Assembly: GCF_000277405.1 (NCBI RefSeq)
Contig: NC_017741.1
Coordinates: forward strand, 1,054,001 to 1,118,000
Origin: Helicobacter pylori Shi112
Lineage (GTDB): Bacteria > Campylobacterota > Campylobacteria > Campylobacterales > Helicobacteraceae
DNA length: 64,000 nucleotides
Direction: 5' to 3'
The position numbers and the translations under genes are program-made. This document shows positions 1-7,437 of the stretch, in pieces. How positions within the stretch are numbered: position 1 is the stretch's first letter; every line of letters begins with the position of its first letter. A model generated the notes under the pieces. It searched no databases. It was not told the DNA's origin and saw only the letters and a program-made list of their open reading frames with translations.

Positions 1-722
1 TGAGAGCCTATATGGAAATGTATCATGTGGAAATGCTCTAACAAGTCGTTTTCTTCTAAAAGGCGCATCGCTTCTAAAACTTCAGTGCTGCTAAGGCCAA
101 ATTTAGAATTGATCCCCCCACTCTTTGCCCAAACGCCAGTTCCAGTGCTGTGCAAACGGATGCGGATACCAATTTTAGGGCAGGCTAAAAACTCGTTTTG
201 TTTAGCCACGGCGATAATGGTTTTTAACTCGTTCAAACCCTCAATCGTTAAAGTGATTTCATGCTGCATGCTTTTAGCGATAAAGCCAAGCTCAATCATT
301 TCTTTGTCTTTAAAGCCATTCACGGTGATAGGGGCTGTGGGGTTGGTGTAACTCATTGCGATGATGAGTTCAGACTTGCTCCCGGCTTCTAATCCGTAAT
401 TCAAACCTTTAGCCCCCTGCACTAAAGGTAAAACAAATGAGGGCATTTGATTGACTTTTAAAGGGAAAACCGCCTTAAAAGCCCCGCTGTATTGATACTC
501 TTTAATCGCTGAAGAAAACGCATCAAACAGGCTTTTGATTTGTTTTTGCACCAAATGGGGGAATCGCACCAACAAAGGCCCTCTATAGCCCTTATCGCGC
601 ACGCTTTGAACGATTTCTAAAAGCGAGGGGTTTTTGCCATGGCAAACTTTAACCAAGCCTTTTTCTATCTTAAATTCGTTATTGCTCCAAAAATTAATCC
701 CATAATCATGGACTTCTTGCAT
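1..722 (-). CDS. speA: Biosynthetic arginine decarboxylase, N-terminal part (gene runs off the window start)
   Basis: PLP-dependent enzyme converting arginine to agmatine, the first step of the arginine route to putrescine. About 240 N-terminal residues are present; the C-terminal part lies beyond position 1. The family's PLP-lysine motif FPLKVNQ is visible at about residue 86-92 (Lys89), and the following TIM-barrel region contains GLNYGLEAGSKSEL, typical of SpeA. The ATG at 720-722 is preceded by an AAAGGA-like ribosome site. It lies just downstream of the cholesterol glucosyltransferase gene on the same strand, with a gap of 14 bases. It corresponds to HP0422 as I recall it. Identification is confident; completeness of the gene cannot be judged. 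Confidence 0.93.
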   Translation of the reverse strand, partial: MQEVHDYGINFWSNNEFKIEKGLVKVCHGKNPSLLEIVQSVRDKGYRGPLLVRFPHLVQKQIKSLFDAFSSAIKEYQYSGAFKAVFPLKVNQMPSFVLPLVQGAKGLNYGLEAGSKSELIIAMSYTNPTAPITVNGFKDKEMIELGFIAKSMQHEITLTIEGLNELKTIIAVAKQNEFLACPKIGIRIRLHSTGTGVWAKSGGINSKFGLSSTEVLEAMRLLEENDLLEHFHMIHFHIGS

Positions 723-736
723 TTTTTATCCTTTTG

Positions 737-1906
737 TTACGATAAGGTTTTAAAGAGATGGGGGTTATTTTTAAAATCTTTGATCGCTTCTTCATAAACT
801 TTTTCAATTTGAATGACTGAATTTTCTAAAGTGTAGTTTAAAGCGCTTTTAGCGTATTTATTTTGCATCCTTTCTCTTTCAAGCTTGTTTTCTAACCACC
901 AGTCTATTTTAGCGCTCAAATCTTTAGCGTTATTAGGCTCAAATAGCGATCGTTCATCTAGCGCAAATTGCCTGGTCGCGCTTAAAGGGCTATTGGCGAT
1001 AATAGGCACAATCCCCACGCTAATAGCCTCTAAACACGCAATCGCTTCGCTTTCCACATTGGCTGTGTGCGCATAAAGGGTGCAGGTTTTTAAAATCTCT
1101 AACAATTCATTGGAATTGACAAACCCAAACTCCGTTTTTACGCCTAGTTTTTGGGCTAAAAGTTTGATTTTTTTCTCATCAGGCCCTTTGCCTTTGAGCA
1201 ATAATACAATATCTTGTTTGTATTTGCTTAAAGCAACCGCTTTGATTAAAACGCTTTGATTTTTTTCATTAGAATAGCGCCCTACCATAGCGATTTTAAA
1301 GGGTGTGGTGTCAAAAAGGCTTTTTTGCGGGTGTTCAAATCTAAACATGGGATCAAAGCCGTTAGAAATAGCGTATTTTTTCCCTCCATAGTTGTATTTT
1401 TCTAATTCTTCTACAATGAATTTTGACGGGCAATGGATATGGTGGATATAGCGGTAATGCGAAGATTTAAACCACGAAAAAAGCGTCATGTTAAACCAAG
1501 AAAACCACCCCAATTTCATGTTATAAGAAATATGTTCTGGCTGTAAATGGAAAGAGCCAACATAAGGCACTTGCATTTCTCGCGCGATTTTTACGGCTGT
1601 TTTTTCTAGCAAAAAAGGCAAATAAGTATGGATCATATCCGCTCCCTTAAAAGCCTTTCTTAAGATTTTTTCATCCGGTTTAGCAAAAAGAATGTGTTGT
1701 TTGTGTGAAATTTCTGTAACTAGGGGGATATAGCGCTCTTTAAGGTTGTAATACCCCTCTTCTTCACTCCCTAAATTATCCACATAAGGGGCAACCACCC
1801 TCATAACATGCCCTCTTTTTTTCAGCGTTTCAAAAAAACGAAACGCCGTCATAGAAGTACCATTACTAGTATCTTTAAAGCTATCCACGACTAAAACAAT
1901 AACCAT
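737..1906 (-). CDS. cgt: Cholesterol alpha-glucosyltransferase (GT4 family)
   Basis: Transfers glucose from UDP-glucose to membrane cholesterol taken from the host. The resulting cholesteryl glucosides are a hallmark of H. pylori and help it evade phagocytosis and T cells. The 389-residue protein is a two-domain GT-B glycosyltransferase. The C-terminal nucleotide-sugar domain begins near MVGRYSNEKNQ (about 207-217), and the retaining GT4 E-x7-E motif is seen as ESEAIACLE (Glu285 and Glu293). Basic and aromatic patches around 131-160 fit a membrane-associated acceptor domain. The gene sits between speA and a hotdog protein on the same strand, with very short gaps. It was formerly annotated as a capsular polysaccharide protein (HP0421 in my memory). 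Assignment rests on strong family and species resemblance. Confidence 0.9.
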   Translation of the reverse strand: MVIVLVVDSFKDTSNGTSMTAFRFFETLKKRGHVMRVVAPYVDNLGSEEEGYYNLKERYIPLVTEISHKQHILFAKPDEKILRKAFKGADMIHTYLPFLLEKTAVKIAREMQVPYVGSFHLQPEHISYNMKLGWFSWFNMTLFSWFKSSHYRYIHHIHCPSKFIVEELEKYNYGGKKYAISNGFDPMFRFEHPQKSLFDTTPFKIAMVGRYSNEKNQSVLIKAVALSKYKQDIVLLLKGKGPDEKKIKLLAQKLGVKTEFGFVNSNELLEILKTCTLYAHTANVESEAIACLEAISVGIVPIIANSPLSATRQFALDERSLFEPNNAKDLSAKIDWWLENKLERERMQNKYAKSALNYTLENSVIQIEKVYEEAIKDFKNNPHLFKTLS

Positions 1907-1910
1907 TTAA

Positions 1911-2339
1911 CTACTCTTCTTTAAAATTGAATTTGAAAGGCTTTTTATCAAACACCACGATTTCTATCAGTCCCTCTAAAACCTGAATGTCTAACACAAA
2001 CGCCTCTATTTTTATTTCAGCTTTTTTCACGCCATCTTGAACCACTTGCGCTTTAATGAGCGCTTCTTGATTCAATTCTAGGGGGGCATAAAAATTAATG
2101 TTATTAGAAACCACCACGCTGTGTCTTTTATTCAACGCGCACAAGGCCGCATAATTGCACGCAATAAGCACAAACCCGGCATGCACAAAATTTTCTTCAT
2201 ACACCATGCTTTCATTGCCCTTGAAACGCGCATGGGCTATATCTTTTTCTAAAACGACCAATTCAGTGCCAACGCTTGGTTTGAAATTCTTACAAGTTTC
2301 TAAAGAGTCATAATCCACACGAACGACTGATTCTTGCAC
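1911..2339 (-). CDS. Hotdog-fold thioesterase-like protein
   Basis: A 142-residue single-domain protein whose pattern fits a hotdog-fold acyl-CoA or acyl-ACP thioesterase. A segment MVYEENFVHAGFVLIACNYAAL (about 65-86) resembles the central hotdog helix with its conserved HxGF-type turn, followed by alternating beta strands. The substrate is unknown. It lies four bases upstream of the cholesterol glucosyltransferase and about 16 bases downstream of cmoB, so it is probably cotranscribed with both. It corresponds to HP0420. The fold call is fairly safe; the biochemical role is inference. Confidence 0.75.
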   Translation of the reverse strand: MQESVVRVDYDSLETCKNFKPSVGTELVVLEKDIAHARFKGNESMVYEENFVHAGFVLIACNYAALCALNKRHSVVVSNNINFYAPLELNQEALIKAQVVQDGVKKAEIKIEAFVLDIQVLEGLIEIVVFDKKPFKFNFKEE

Positions 2340-2355
2340 TATTTTATCCTTATAT

Positions 2356-3141
2356 TTAAAGCTTGCTTGGTTTAAGCATTTTAAAATACCCCCTTAAAGG
2401 AGCGTCATACCCCTCTAAAGTTTTAGAGGGATCTGTTTTATCCAAAAAATCTTCCAAACTCTGCCCCAAAATAAAATCCGTTTTACGCTGCTCTTTAGGC
2501 GTGGTCTTTAAAACGCTAAGAATTTCAAAATTTTCAAACCCTACCCTTTCGCACCACCCCTTTAGCGCGCTAACACTGGGGATAAAATAAACATTTTTCA
2601 TTTTAGCATAAGTTTTTTTAGGGCAAAGGGCGATGTCTAGGGGCGAATCAATGATTAAAGTGTCCAACACCAACTCCCCATTTATCTTTAAAGCATGATA
2701 CAAGGCTTTTAAAGCCTCTAGCGGGCTTTTTCTATGGTATAGCACCCCTAAGCAAAAAATGACATCAAAAGCGTTAGGGTATTTTTCATGCAAATCCTCT
2801 ACCCCTAAAGACTCGTAAATGATTTTTTTTTCTTTATCAAAAAAAGGGGCTAAAAATTCAAATTGTTTTTTGACTAAAACGCCCGGATCAAACCCCACCA
2901 AACTTTTAGGCCCATGTTCTAGCATTTTAAACAAGTAATAGCCGTTATTGCACCCCACATCAGCCACAACCTTATCTTTTAAAGGAGTGGCGTTTTTGAC
3001 TAGATCCCATTTAATAGAGCTATCCCATTCGCTGTCAATCTTGATTTGAGAAATTTCAAAAGGGCCTTTACGCCATGGCCTTAACGCCATGATTTCTTCT
3101 AAAAGGGTTTTTGGATTGGATTTATCGTTACAAATGAGCAT
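2356..3141 (-). CDS. cmoB: tRNA U34 carboxymethyltransferase
   Basis: Transfers a carboxymethyl group from carboxy-S-adenosylmethionine to 5-hydroxyuridine at tRNA position 34, giving cmo5U. The partner enzyme CmoA, which makes the donor, is encoded at 36440-37159. The SAM-fold glycine-rich motif is visible as DVGCNNGYYLF (residues 61-71), and the CmoB-typical segment RPWRKGPFEI is near residue 21. At 261 residues it is shorter than the roughly 320 of E. coli CmoB, lacking part of the N-terminus. It starts four bases after the stop of the upstream gene (3145-4152), implying one transcript. Confidence 0.88.
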   Translation of the reverse strand: MLICNDKSNPKTLLEEIMALRPWRKGPFEISQIKIDSEWDSSIKWDLVKNATPLKDKVVADVGCNNGYYLFKMLEHGPKSLVGFDPGVLVKKQFEFLAPFFDKEKKIIYESLGVEDLHEKYPNAFDVIFCLGVLYHRKSPLEALKALYHALKINGELVLDTLIIDSPLDIALCPKKTYAKMKNVYFIPSVSALKGWCERVGFENFEILSVLKTTPKEQRKTDFILGQSLEDFLDKTDPSKTLEGYDAPLRGYFKMLKPSKL

Positions 3142-3144
3142 GAC

Positions 3145-4152
3145 TTACCATAGCGTGGGGGTTTTTTTAAAAAAGGGGGGGTTTAAAAGGGATTCTAAAT
3201 GATGGGAGCTAATCCCATAAATAAAAGCGAAATTAAACGCTAAATTTTTTAATTGCTCTTTTAAGTTGTTTTGGGTGGTGTAAAAATAAGGGTTGGTTTT
3301 TTTAAAGAAAGCCGCGCTGTTTTTACGGCAAAACACGACAATTTTCCCCCACGATAGAGTCTCAAGGGCTTTTTGAAGCATCATTTCAAACAATTCTTTT
3401 GAAGTCTCAGCGACAATCACCCTCGCCGTTGCACCATAAGGGGATATTTCTAAATTCTTATTCACAAAAAAGGGTTTGCAATGATCTAAAGGGTATTCTT
3501 TTTTGCCCAAAAGATTCAAATCAAACTCAATTTGTAATTTCTCGCACAATTGAATGACCCTTTTTAAAGACTCTAAAAAGATGCATGGCATTTTTAATTC
3601 GTATTCTTGTTTTTCATAGACTAAAGCGCTGCAAAAAAACGATTGGTTGAGAACGATTAAACGGCTTTCTTTCAAATCTTCTTTCAAACGCTCTTGCTTA
3701 TAAAACAAATGAAACCACTCCAATTTATCAAAAAAGGCTATTTTACACCCCTCTATAATGAATAAATCTTCAAGGCTCTCTTTCAAGCACCACACAAAAT
3801 CGCTCACCATGATCTTAGAAGCGATCTCTAATTCTATAGGGCTTAACAGCGCTCCAACCACGCGCTCATTCAACAAGCAAAATTTAAACAAATGATTCAA
3901 AGAATGCTCTATATCTTTAAGCTTGATCCATGCCACATCCCTATCGCTTAAAGGGTATTCTCCTGCGTATAAAATCCCATAAGCCCCTAACTCTAAAGCT
4001 TTAGGAATGAGAGTGTGATCTTTAGCGACAAATAAAGAGCCTTTTTGGACTTTGTTTAAAGACAAAACAATAGAATTAAAATAGCTGATTGAGGGCGTGT
4101 TTTGCAATTCGCCCAAACTCAATTCTACGGCTTCATTCACCCCTAATCGCAT
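3145..4152 (-). CDS. Unknown protein with a degenerate Mur-ligase-like N-terminus
   Basis: 335 residues; no firm function. The N-terminal ~60 residues contain LNKVQKGSLFVAKDH followed by IPKALELGAYGILYAGEYP. This resembles the UDP-binding first domain of MurE and MurF (GxLFVA, then a helix and GAxAIL). The remaining sequence shows no ATP-binding GTxGKT loop, so it is not an active Mur ligase of the usual kind. The gene abuts metG (its start is the base before the metG stop) and precedes cmoB by three bases. The last codons contain four consecutive homopolymer runs (3157-3181), so the C-terminal tail may vary. It corresponds to HP0418. A conserved hypothetical protein is the safe call. Confidence 0.7.
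   Translation of the reverse strand: MRLGVNEAVELSLGELQNTPSISYFNSIVLSLNKVQKGSLFVAKDHTLIPKALELGAYGILYAGEYPLSDRDVAWIKLKDIEHSLNHLFKFCLLNERVVGALLSPIELEIASKIMVSDFVWCLKESLEDLFIIEGCKIAFFDKLEWFHLFYKQERLKEDLKESRLIVLNQSFFCSALVYEKQEYELKMPCIFLESLKRVIQLCEKLQIEFDLNLLGKKEYPLDHCKPFFVNKNLEISPYGATARVIVAETSKELFEMMLQKALETLSWGKIVVFCRKNSAAFFKKTNPYFYTTQNNLKEQLKNLAFNFAFIYGISSHHLESLLNPPFFKKTPTLW
3157..3181. repeat. Four adjacent homopolymer runs (G5 T7 A6 G7 on the + strand)
   Basis: The 25 bases are made of four single-base runs in succession: G at 3157-3161, T at 3162-3168, A at 3169-3174 and G at 3175-3181. They encode the final PPFFKKTP of the minus-strand gene at 3145-4152. Each run is long enough to slip during replication, and the T/A pair is self-complementary. 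Confidence 0.9.
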
Positions 4153-6096
4153 TTAGCTAATCAAACTTCCTGCAATTTTTTCTCTGGTAGGGCTGATTAA
4201 GGCCAGATTATCGCTATCTCGCACCGCCAAAATCATGCCCTCACTCATTTCACCCATAAGCTTTGCGGGTTTTAAATTAGCCACCACGCACACCATTTGG
4301 TCCACCAAGCTTTCAGGCTCATAATCCAAAGCGATCCCTGAGATAATCTGCCTCAAACAACCTTCGCCTAAATCCACTTTCAAGCGCAGTAATTTATTGG
4401 ATTTTTCAATCCTTTGAGCTTCTTTGATAAGCCCCACTTTAATCTCTACTTTTTTAAAATCCTCAATGCTGATATAATTTTCTTGTTTTAGTGGGGCTTT
4501 TTCTTTTTTTTCTTTTTTTTCTTTTTCTGGTGGGACTTCTCTCGCTTTTTCAGCCTTTTCAATTTTCTCAATTTTGGAAAATAAAGGCTCGGTGTCTTGT
4601 AAAATCATATCTTGTAATTTTTTAGCTTTAAAAAAGCGTTCGTAATTATGGGGCGTAATCTCTGCATGAAAAGCGCTCGCTAATTTAGCCGCGCTCTTTG
4701 GCATGAACGCATAGAGCAAAAAGCTTGATTGCAAAAGCGCGTTTGCGATCAAGCTCAATAAGGCTTCTAGTTTTTCTGATTCGTTGTTTTTGTGCAAAAC
4801 CCATGGCTCTTCTTTAGCGATGAGTTTGTTTAAAAAATCATAAACATTAAACAATTCCTCTAAAGCTTTATGCAATTGCATTTTAGGCACAAAAGAATTA
4901 GCGTTATCTAAAATTTGATGCACTTTTTCTAGCTCTTTAGAATAATAAGCGGTGATTTTTGCGCTTTTTAGAGAATGATTGAAATATTTTTTAGCCATGC
5001 CTAGCAAGCGATTCAACAAATTCCCCAAATCGTTATTCAAATTCGCATTGATCCTTTCTATTAACGCTTTTTTAGAAAAATCCCCATCTTGCCCAAAAGG
5101 CACCTCACGCAATAAAAAATAACGCAATTCCTCAATCCCATACTCCATAGCGATTTTTTGAGCGTCTAAAACATTACCCAAGCTCTTACTCATTTTCACG
5201 CCCTCTATCGTCCACCACCCATGCACGCAAAGCTGCTTGAATAAAGGCAAATTCAAACTCATCAAAAAAGCTGGCCAATAAATGGCATGGAAGCGTAAAA
5301 TATCCTTACCCACAATATGCCTAGCGCATGCAAAATGCGCCATTTTATTGTCTAAACCATTCAAATACCCTAACGCGCTCGCATAATTCAATAAAGCGTC
5401 CAGCCAAACATACACCACATGCTTAGGATCGTTCATTTTTTTAGGCAAAGGAATGCCCCATTCAAAGCTCGTGCGCGTGATAGACAGATCCAATAAACCC
5501 TGCTCAATGAAAGAAGTTACCTCATTTTTACGATAAACGGGCAAAATCGCTTCGGGGTTTTTAGCGTAAAAATCCAATAAAGGCTTCTCATACGCGCTCA
5601 ATCTGAAAAAATAACTCTCTTCTTCTAAAAGCGTGGTTTCTCTCAAGCAATCAGGGCATAAGACTTTATCGTTCGTGTTGTCCGCTTTAGAGATCGCGCA
5701 ATAACTCTCACAGCTCACGCAATAATACCCGCTATAAACGCCTTTATAAATATCCCCTTTTTCAAACATGATTTCAAAGGCGTTTTGCACGCATTTTTGA
5801 TGCTCGCTGTCTGTGGTGCGGATAAAACCATCATAATCTAAATTGAAAAAATCCCACTGGTCTTTAAAAATCGCGCTAATGCTATCGGCGTAAGCTTTAG
5901 GGCTTTGATTCCTCAATCTCGCGCTTTGTTCGATCTTTTGCCCATGCTCATCGGTGCCGGTTAAAAAAAAGACTTCTTCGCCTTGAAGCGTGTAATACTT
6001 CTTTAGAGTATCCGCAATCAAAGTCGTATAAGCATGGCCAATATGGGGGACATCATTCACATAATAAATGGGGGTTGTGATCAGTGATTTTTGCAT
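4153..6096 (-). CDS. metG: Methionyl-tRNA synthetase
   Basis: Charges tRNA-Met with methionine. The 647-residue class I synthetase shows the HIGH motif as PHIGH (17-21) and KMSKS at 301-305. The zinc-knuckle cysteines are C126, C129, C147 and C150, with C133 nearby. After the anticodon-binding helical domain comes a Glu/Lys-rich linker (about 500-535), encoded in part by two 8-base A runs. A C-terminal EMAP/Trbp111-like tRNA-binding OB fold then begins near ISIEDFKKVEIKVG. The downstream gene (3145-4152) follows immediately. A TAAAAT -10-like element lies upstream at 6138-6143. Confidence 0.97.
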   Translation of the reverse strand: MQKSLITTPIYYVNDVPHIGHAYTTLIADTLKKYYTLQGEEVFFLTGTDEHGQKIEQSARLRNQSPKAYADSISAIFKDQWDFFNLDYDGFIRTTDSEHQKCVQNAFEIMFEKGDIYKGVYSGYYCVSCESYCAISKADNTNDKVLCPDCLRETTLLEEESYFFRLSAYEKPLLDFYAKNPEAILPVYRKNEVTSFIEQGLLDLSITRTSFEWGIPLPKKMNDPKHVVYVWLDALLNYASALGYLNGLDNKMAHFACARHIVGKDILRFHAIYWPAFLMSLNLPLFKQLCVHGWWTIEGVKMSKSLGNVLDAQKIAMEYGIEELRYFLLREVPFGQDGDFSKKALIERINANLNNDLGNLLNRLLGMAKKYFNHSLKSAKITAYYSKELEKVHQILDNANSFVPKMQLHKALEELFNVYDFLNKLIAKEEPWVLHKNNESEKLEALLSLIANALLQSSFLLYAFMPKSAAKLASAFHAEITPHNYERFFKAKKLQDMILQDTEPLFSKIEKIEKAEKAREVPPEKEKKEKKEKAPLKQENYISIEDFKKVEIKVGLIKEAQRIEKSNKLLRLKVDLGEGCLRQIISGIALDYEPESLVDQMVCVVANLKPAKLMGEMSEGMILAVRDSDNLALISPTREKIAGSLIS

Positions 6097-6137
6097 CTTT
6101 ATAATCGTGTTACCTTAAAATTGTTTGAAATCTCTTA

Positions 6138-6143
6138 ATTTTA
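6138..6143 (-). promoter_or_regulatory. Probable -10 element for metG and downstream genes
   Basis: Minus-strand TAAAAT lies about 42 bases upstream of the metG start in an AT-rich stretch. It would give a leader of roughly 35 bases. No clear -35 is seen, as is usual in Helicobacter. Confidence 0.45.
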
Positions 6144-6218
6144 ACATGCTTTTAAAAATTTAGAGAATAGAGGTTGAATTTATGCGTATTCATGGGGCGT
6201 TTTTAGCTTAAAATTCAT

Positions 6219-6224
6219 TATAAT
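6219..6224 (+). promoter_or_regulatory. -10 element (TATAAT) of cfa
   Basis: A perfect TATAAT sits 42 bases before the chosen cfa start. The segment upstream is T-rich, as in Helicobacter housekeeping promoters. The ribosome site AAGGA at 6253-6257 precedes the ATG at 6266. Confidence 0.7.
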
Positions 6225-6265
6225 TAACGCTCAAAAAATTGAAAAATGAGTTAAGGAATAGACAG

Positions 6266-7435
6266 ATGATTTCAAAATTTTTGCTCAAAAGCATGTTCAA
6301 GCAGTGGAAAAACGGCGATTATCAGGTCGTTTTTTGGGATGATAGCGTTTATAGGAATGGCGAACATTCGCCTAAATTCACCCTTAAGATCCACCGCCCC
6401 CTAAAATTTAGCGATATTAAAAAAGACATGTCTTTGACGATTGCTGAGGCTTATATGGACGGCGTGATTGATATTGAAGGCTCTATGGATGAGGTGATGC
6501 ATTCTTTGTATTTGCAAACCAATTATGAGCATTTGCACAAACATGACAACGCTAAAGCTATCCAAAAACCAATCAGAGAAAGCTCCAACATTTCTAAACA
6601 TTACGATCTAGGGAATGACTTTTATTCTATCTGGCTGGATGAAACCTTAAGCTATTCATGCGCTTATTTCAAAAAAGACGATGACACTCTCCACACCGCC
6701 CAACTCCAAAAATTAGATCACACTTTAAAAAAGCTCCATTTAAAGCCGGGCGAAAAACTGCTGGATATAGGCTGTGGCTGGGGCTATCTTTCTATAAAAG
6801 CCACGCAAGAATATGGGGCGCAAGTGATGGGGATCACCATTTCTAGCGAGCAATACAAACAGGCTAACAAACGAGTCCAAGAGCTAGGGTTAGAGGATAA
6901 AGTAACGATCAAGTTATTGAATTACCAGGATTTAGACGGGCGTTTGTATCGCTTTGATAAGGTGGTGAGCGTGGGCATGTTTGAGCATGTGGGTAAGGAT
7001 AATTTGCCCTTTTATTTCAAAAAAGTTAAAGAAGTGTTAAAGAGAGGCGGGATGTTTTTGCTCCACTCCATTTTATGCTGTTTTGAAGGCAAGACTAACG
7101 CATGGGTGGATAAATACATCTTTCCGGGCGGCTACTTGCCCTCTTTAAGAGAAGTGATGAGCGTGATGAGCGAATGCGACTTCCACTTGCTCATGGCGGA
7201 AAGCTTACGCATCCATTACGCTAAGACTTTAGACATTTGGCGAGACAACTTCAACCACAATCTAGACCAAGTCAAAAGACTCGGCTATGACGAACGCTTT
7301 ATCCGCATGTGGGATCTGTATTTAAGGACTTGCGCGTCCGCCTTTAGGGTGGGGAGCGCGGATTTATTCCAATTGCTTTTAACCAACAGCGTGGATAACA
7401 CTTTCCCCTTAACCAAAGAATACATCTACCAATAA
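6266..7435 (+). CDS. cfa: Cyclopropane-fatty-acyl-phospholipid synthase
   Basis: Uses S-adenosylmethionine to add a methylene bridge across the double bond of unsaturated membrane acyl chains; C19 cyclopropane acid is abundant in H. pylori. The 389-residue protein has the SAM motif LDIGCGWGYL (166-175) and the family motif YSCAYF (130-135), plus the N-terminal lipid-binding region. The ATG at 6266 is chosen because AAGGA lies 8 bases upstream; an upstream in-frame start at 6239 lacks such a site. It is monocistronic, with its own TATAAT, and converges on the MscS-like gene two bases after its stop. Confidence 0.95.
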   Translation: MISKFLLKSMFKQWKNGDYQVVFWDDSVYRNGEHSPKFTLKIHRPLKFSDIKKDMSLTIAEAYMDGVIDIEGSMDEVMHSLYLQTNYEHLHKHDNAKAIQKPIRESSNISKHYDLGNDFYSIWLDETLSYSCAYFKKDDDTLHTAQLQKLDHTLKKLHLKPGEKLLDIGCGWGYLSIKATQEYGAQVMGITISSEQYKQANKRVQELGLEDKVTIKLLNYQDLDGRLYRFDKVVSVGMFEHVGKDNLPFYFKKVKEVLKRGGMFLLHSILCCFEGKTNAWVDKYIFPGGYLPSLREVMSVMSECDFHLLMAESLRIHYAKTLDIWRDNFNHNLDQVKRLGYDERFIRMWDLYLRTCASAFRVGSADLFQLLLTNSVDNTFPLTKEYIYQ

Positions 7436-7437
7436 TT

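Noticed and set aside
6239-6265. Longer cfa start at 6239
   Set aside because: No ribosome site; AAGGA is spaced correctly for 6266.
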